The notes under the pieces were generated by a model, which was not told the DNA's origin, did no database searches, and was given only the letters and a program-made list of their open reading frames with translations. DNA of 64,000 nt from Gemmobacter aquatilis. Lineage in GTDB: Bacteria > Pseudomonadota > Alphaproteobacteria > Rhodobacterales > Rhodobacteraceae. The position numbers were made by a program, and so were the translations under genes. This document shows positions 62,239 to 64,000 of this stretch, in pieces. Position 1 is the stretch's first letter. Every line of letters begins with the position of its first letter. Where the stretch lies: contig NZ_FOCE01000004.1 of assembly GCF_900110025.1 (NCBI RefSeq), positions 186,001 to 250,000 of the forward strand, written 5' to 3'.

Positions 62239-62567
62239 GGCCTGCCTCGCCCCCATATTGTTGTTCTTAAGCCCGCGCGTGCCGCAATCGCAGCCGCGAA
62301 GCCCCGGGCTTTAGCCTGTCACACCGACCGGGGGCAACCGGGGTGCAAACCTGTGTGCCACCCTGTGGATAAGCTGGAGGCCCTAGCCGGGTTTGCGTAG
62401 CGCCGGGCCAAGCCTACCGCATGTTGTGGCGTCTGGCCGTAATCCTAGCATGATCCGCGATTCGGTGCAGGGATCATCCACAGGTTTCCCACAGGCTGAT
62501 CCCCGGCAATGTCATGCTGCGTTGCGGCAACGGCGGCTTTCCGCCGTCGCCTGCCCGGATATCGGGA
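62239..62567. promoter_or_regulatory. 329-bp dnaB upstream region with DnaA-box-like sites
   Basis: Between the pyrE stop and the dnaB start. Contains TGTGGATAA at 62364-62372, an exact DnaA box (TTATCCACA) on the minus strand, and two close variants on the plus strand, TCATCCACA (62474-62482) and TTTCCCACA (62485-62493). A hairpin ACGGCGG-CTTT-CCGCCGT (62530-62547) lies just past the pyrE stop. No gene was seen. DnaA-linked control of dnaB is plausible; an origin is less likely, because there are few boxes and no AT-rich unwinding element. Confidence 0.5.
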
Positions 62568-63245
62568 TCAGCCCTTGCGGGCTGCCTGCCAGGCGCGGGG
62601 ATCGTTCAGGAATTCTTCCACCCCTGCCAGCGTTTCCTCGTCAAACGCGCCCTGCGCGCGGGCCTCGGCCAGCACATCCCACCATGTGCACAGGTGGTGC
62701 AGCTTCACCCCATGCGCGGCCAGCCGGTCTTCGGTTTCGGGGAAGATGCCGTAGTAGAAGATCACCGCCGTATGGGCGCAGGTCGCGCCGGTTTCGCGGA
62801 TCGCATCGACGAAGGACAGTTTCGATCCGCCATCGGTGGTCAGATCTTCGACCAGCAGCACGCGCTGGCCTTCGGACATCGCGCCTTCGATCCGGGCGTT
62901 GCGGCCATAGCCTTTCGGCTTCTTGCGCACATAGGTCATCGGCAGGGCCAGCCGTTCGGCGACCAGCGCGGCAAAGGGGATGCCTGCGGTTTCGCCCCCG
63001 GCGATATTGTCGAACGCCTCGAACCCGGCCTCGCGCATCACCGTCACCGACAGGAAATCCATCAGCGCCGAGCGGATGCGCGGATAGGAGATCAGCTTGC
63101 GGCAGTCGATATAGGTGGGCGAGGGCAGGCCAGAGGCCAGCGTGAAAGGCTCGCGCGCATTGAAATGCACGGCCTTGATTTCGAGCAGCGCCCGGGCGGT
63201 CAGCCGGGCGATTTCCTCTTTCGGGGGGAAGGCGGTCGGGATCAT
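62568..63245 (-). CDS. pyrE: Orotate phosphoribosyltransferase
   Basis: 225 aa from ATG 63245. Makes OMP from orotate and PRPP. The PRPP motif is [14 protein letters not shown] (residues about 125-138), with [18 protein letters not shown] preceding. [20 protein letters not shown] is the typical N-terminal part. Downstream of pyrC, the same strand, about 100 bp apart. Length is in the bacterial range. Confidence 0.95.
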   Translation of the reverse strand: MIPTAFPPKEEIARLTARALLEIKAVHFNAREPFTLASGLPSPTYIDCRKLISYPRIRSALMDFLSVTVMREAGFEAFDNIAGGETAGIPFAALVAERLALPMTYVRKKPKGYGRNARIEGAMSEGQRVLLVEDLTTDGGSKLSFVDAIRETGATCAHTAVIFYYGIFPETEDRLAAHGVKLHHLCTWWDVLAEARAQGAFDEETLAGVEEFLNDPRAWQAARKG

Positions 63246-63277
63246 GGGCGCTCCATCATGTTCTGTCAGGCCGGGCA

Positions 63278-63330
63278 CGAATTTTCTGCGAAAATTCGCA
63301 GGCAGGACATCTTCGCCGAAGATGCCCTGC
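63278..63330. repeat. Two adjacent palindromic hairpins between pyrC and pyrE
   Basis: First: CGAATTTTC-TGC-GAAAATTCG, a perfect 9-bp stem at 63278-63298. Second: GCAGG-A-CATCTTCG paired with CGAAGATG-C-CCTGC at 63302-63330, a long stem with one mismatch. The first is unusually AT-rich for this genome. They may form a bidirectional terminator or a mobile palindromic element. Confidence 0.55.
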
Positions 63331-63343
63331 CCGGGCGCCGGAG

Positions 63344-64000
63344 TCAGGCTTCGACGTGCCAGTGCAGCGGGAAGCCGGGGTTGAAAACGGTGACCGGGCC
63401 AGCCTCGGTCAGGATCTTGTCGGGATAGGCGTGGGGCGCCTCGTGTTTCACCAGCCGGAGGGTGGCCGCATTGGCGGGCAGGCGGTAGAAGGCCGGGCCG
63501 TTCAGCGATGTGAAAGCCTCCAGCCGGTCCAGCGCGGCCTCATCCTCGAACACCTGGGCCAGGATCGACATGGTGTTGGTGGCGGTGAAGCAACCGGCGC
63601 AACCGCAGGCATGCTCTTTCAGCGCATCGACATGCGGTGCGGAATCGGTGCCAAGGAAGAAGCAGGTTTCGCCCGAGGTGGCAGCGGCGCGCAGGGCCAG
63701 CCGGTGCTTTTCGCGCTTGGCCACCGGCAGGCAATAGTAATGCGGCTTGATCCCGCCCACGAGGATGTGGTTGCGGTTGATGACAAGGTGATGGGTGGTG
63801 ATCGTGGCGCCCAGATCGGGGCCACCGGCGCGGGCATAGGCCACGCCTTCCTCGGTGGTGATATGTTCCATCACCACGCGCAGGCCGGGGGTGGCGCGGC
63901 GCAGCGGGTCCAGCACGGTGTCGATGAACACCGCCTCGCGGTCGAAGATGTCCACTTCCGCCGTCGTCACCTCGCCATGCACACACAGCGGCAGGCCGAT
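63344..64000 (-). CDS. pyrC: Dihydroorotase (class II), 5' end beyond the window
   Basis: About 219 C-terminal codons are visible; the N-terminus lies right of the window. VCVHGEV-type start of the visible part (LPLCVHGEV) holds a metal-binding His, followed by [55 protein letters not shown] with the catalytic Asp, and [11 protein letters not shown]. Class II dihydroorotases (about 345 aa) match this. Makes dihydroorotate; pyrE follows. Confidence 0.93.
   Translation of the reverse strand: MGLPLCVHGEVTTAEVDIFDREAVFIDTVLDPLRRATPGLRVVMEHITTEEGVAYARAGGPDLGATITTHHLVINRNHILVGGIKPHYYCLPVAKREKHRLALRAAATSGETCFFLGTDSAPHVDALKEHACGCAGCFTATNTMSILAQVFEDEAALDRLEAFTSLNGPAFYRLPANAATLRLVKHEAPHAYPDKILTEAGPVTVFNPGFPLHWHVEA

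Noticed and set aside
62239-62567. Chromosomal replication origin
   Set aside because: Only one exact DnaA box and two variants, no AT-rich unwinding element, and no dnaA, hemE or parAB neighbours. Kept only as a regulatory region.

Overview
The window is high-GC chromosomal DNA from an alphaproteobacterium, almost certainly of the Rhodobacterales (Rhodobacter/Gemmobacter-like). Support comes from a sorbitol/mannitol locus in the order known from Rhodobacter sphaeroides, an ArsR protein with the two spaced cysteines of the Rhodobacter persulfide sensor SqrR, tightly overlapping ATGA gene junctions, and many copies of a GC hairpin plus 'GGATATTT..AAGATGAAAG' element that sits after stop codons. 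No tRNA, rRNA, CRISPR array, phage or insertion sequence was seen.

Layout. 0-3.7 kb: the 5' part of a leftward cobalamin riboswitch, then cobO, cobQ and cobW. 3.9-13.3 kb: a polyol-type catabolic operon (GlpD-like FAD dehydrogenase, FGGY kinase, complete sugar ABC transporter, class I aldolase-like protein, SorC-type regulator). 13.2-20 kb: a putative transmembrane flavin electron-transfer module (ApbE, PepSY/flavodoxin-reductase fusion, DUF2271 protein with a candidate flavinylation motif), an Asp-rich secreted protein, a small PepSY protein and an OmpR-type two-component system with matching direct-repeat boxes. 20-23 kb: an exported vanadium haloperoxidase-type protein with a CRTAC1/UnbV partner. 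23-28 kb: SqrR/BigR-like regulator, flavin reductase, PHP hydrolase, PAS protein, yicC, gmk and a gamma carbonic anhydrase. 28.1-32.8 kb: a histidine-utilisation locus in which hutU, hutH, hutI, hutF and hutC are all broken.

32.9-43.8 kb: a LysR regulator divergent from a methylated-amine type cluster (two DMGDH-like FAD/GcvT enzymes, a non-pyrrolysine MttB-family protein, aldehyde dehydrogenase, beta-hydroxyacid dehydrogenase), then an SDR. 44-52.5 kb: leftward housekeeping genes (alr, mlaE, mlaF; a PqiA-like protein, LLM oxidoreductase, radA, cvpA, purF). 52.6-60.7 kb: the smo/mtl sorbitol-mannitol locus. 60.7-64 kb: dnaB, a DnaA-box-bearing intergenic region, pyrE and the 3' part of pyrC.

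The most notable items are the flavinylation-linked redox module with its predicted regulon, the polyol operon with an unassigned aldolase, the corrinoid-partnerless MttB/GcvT cluster, and the eroded hut locus.
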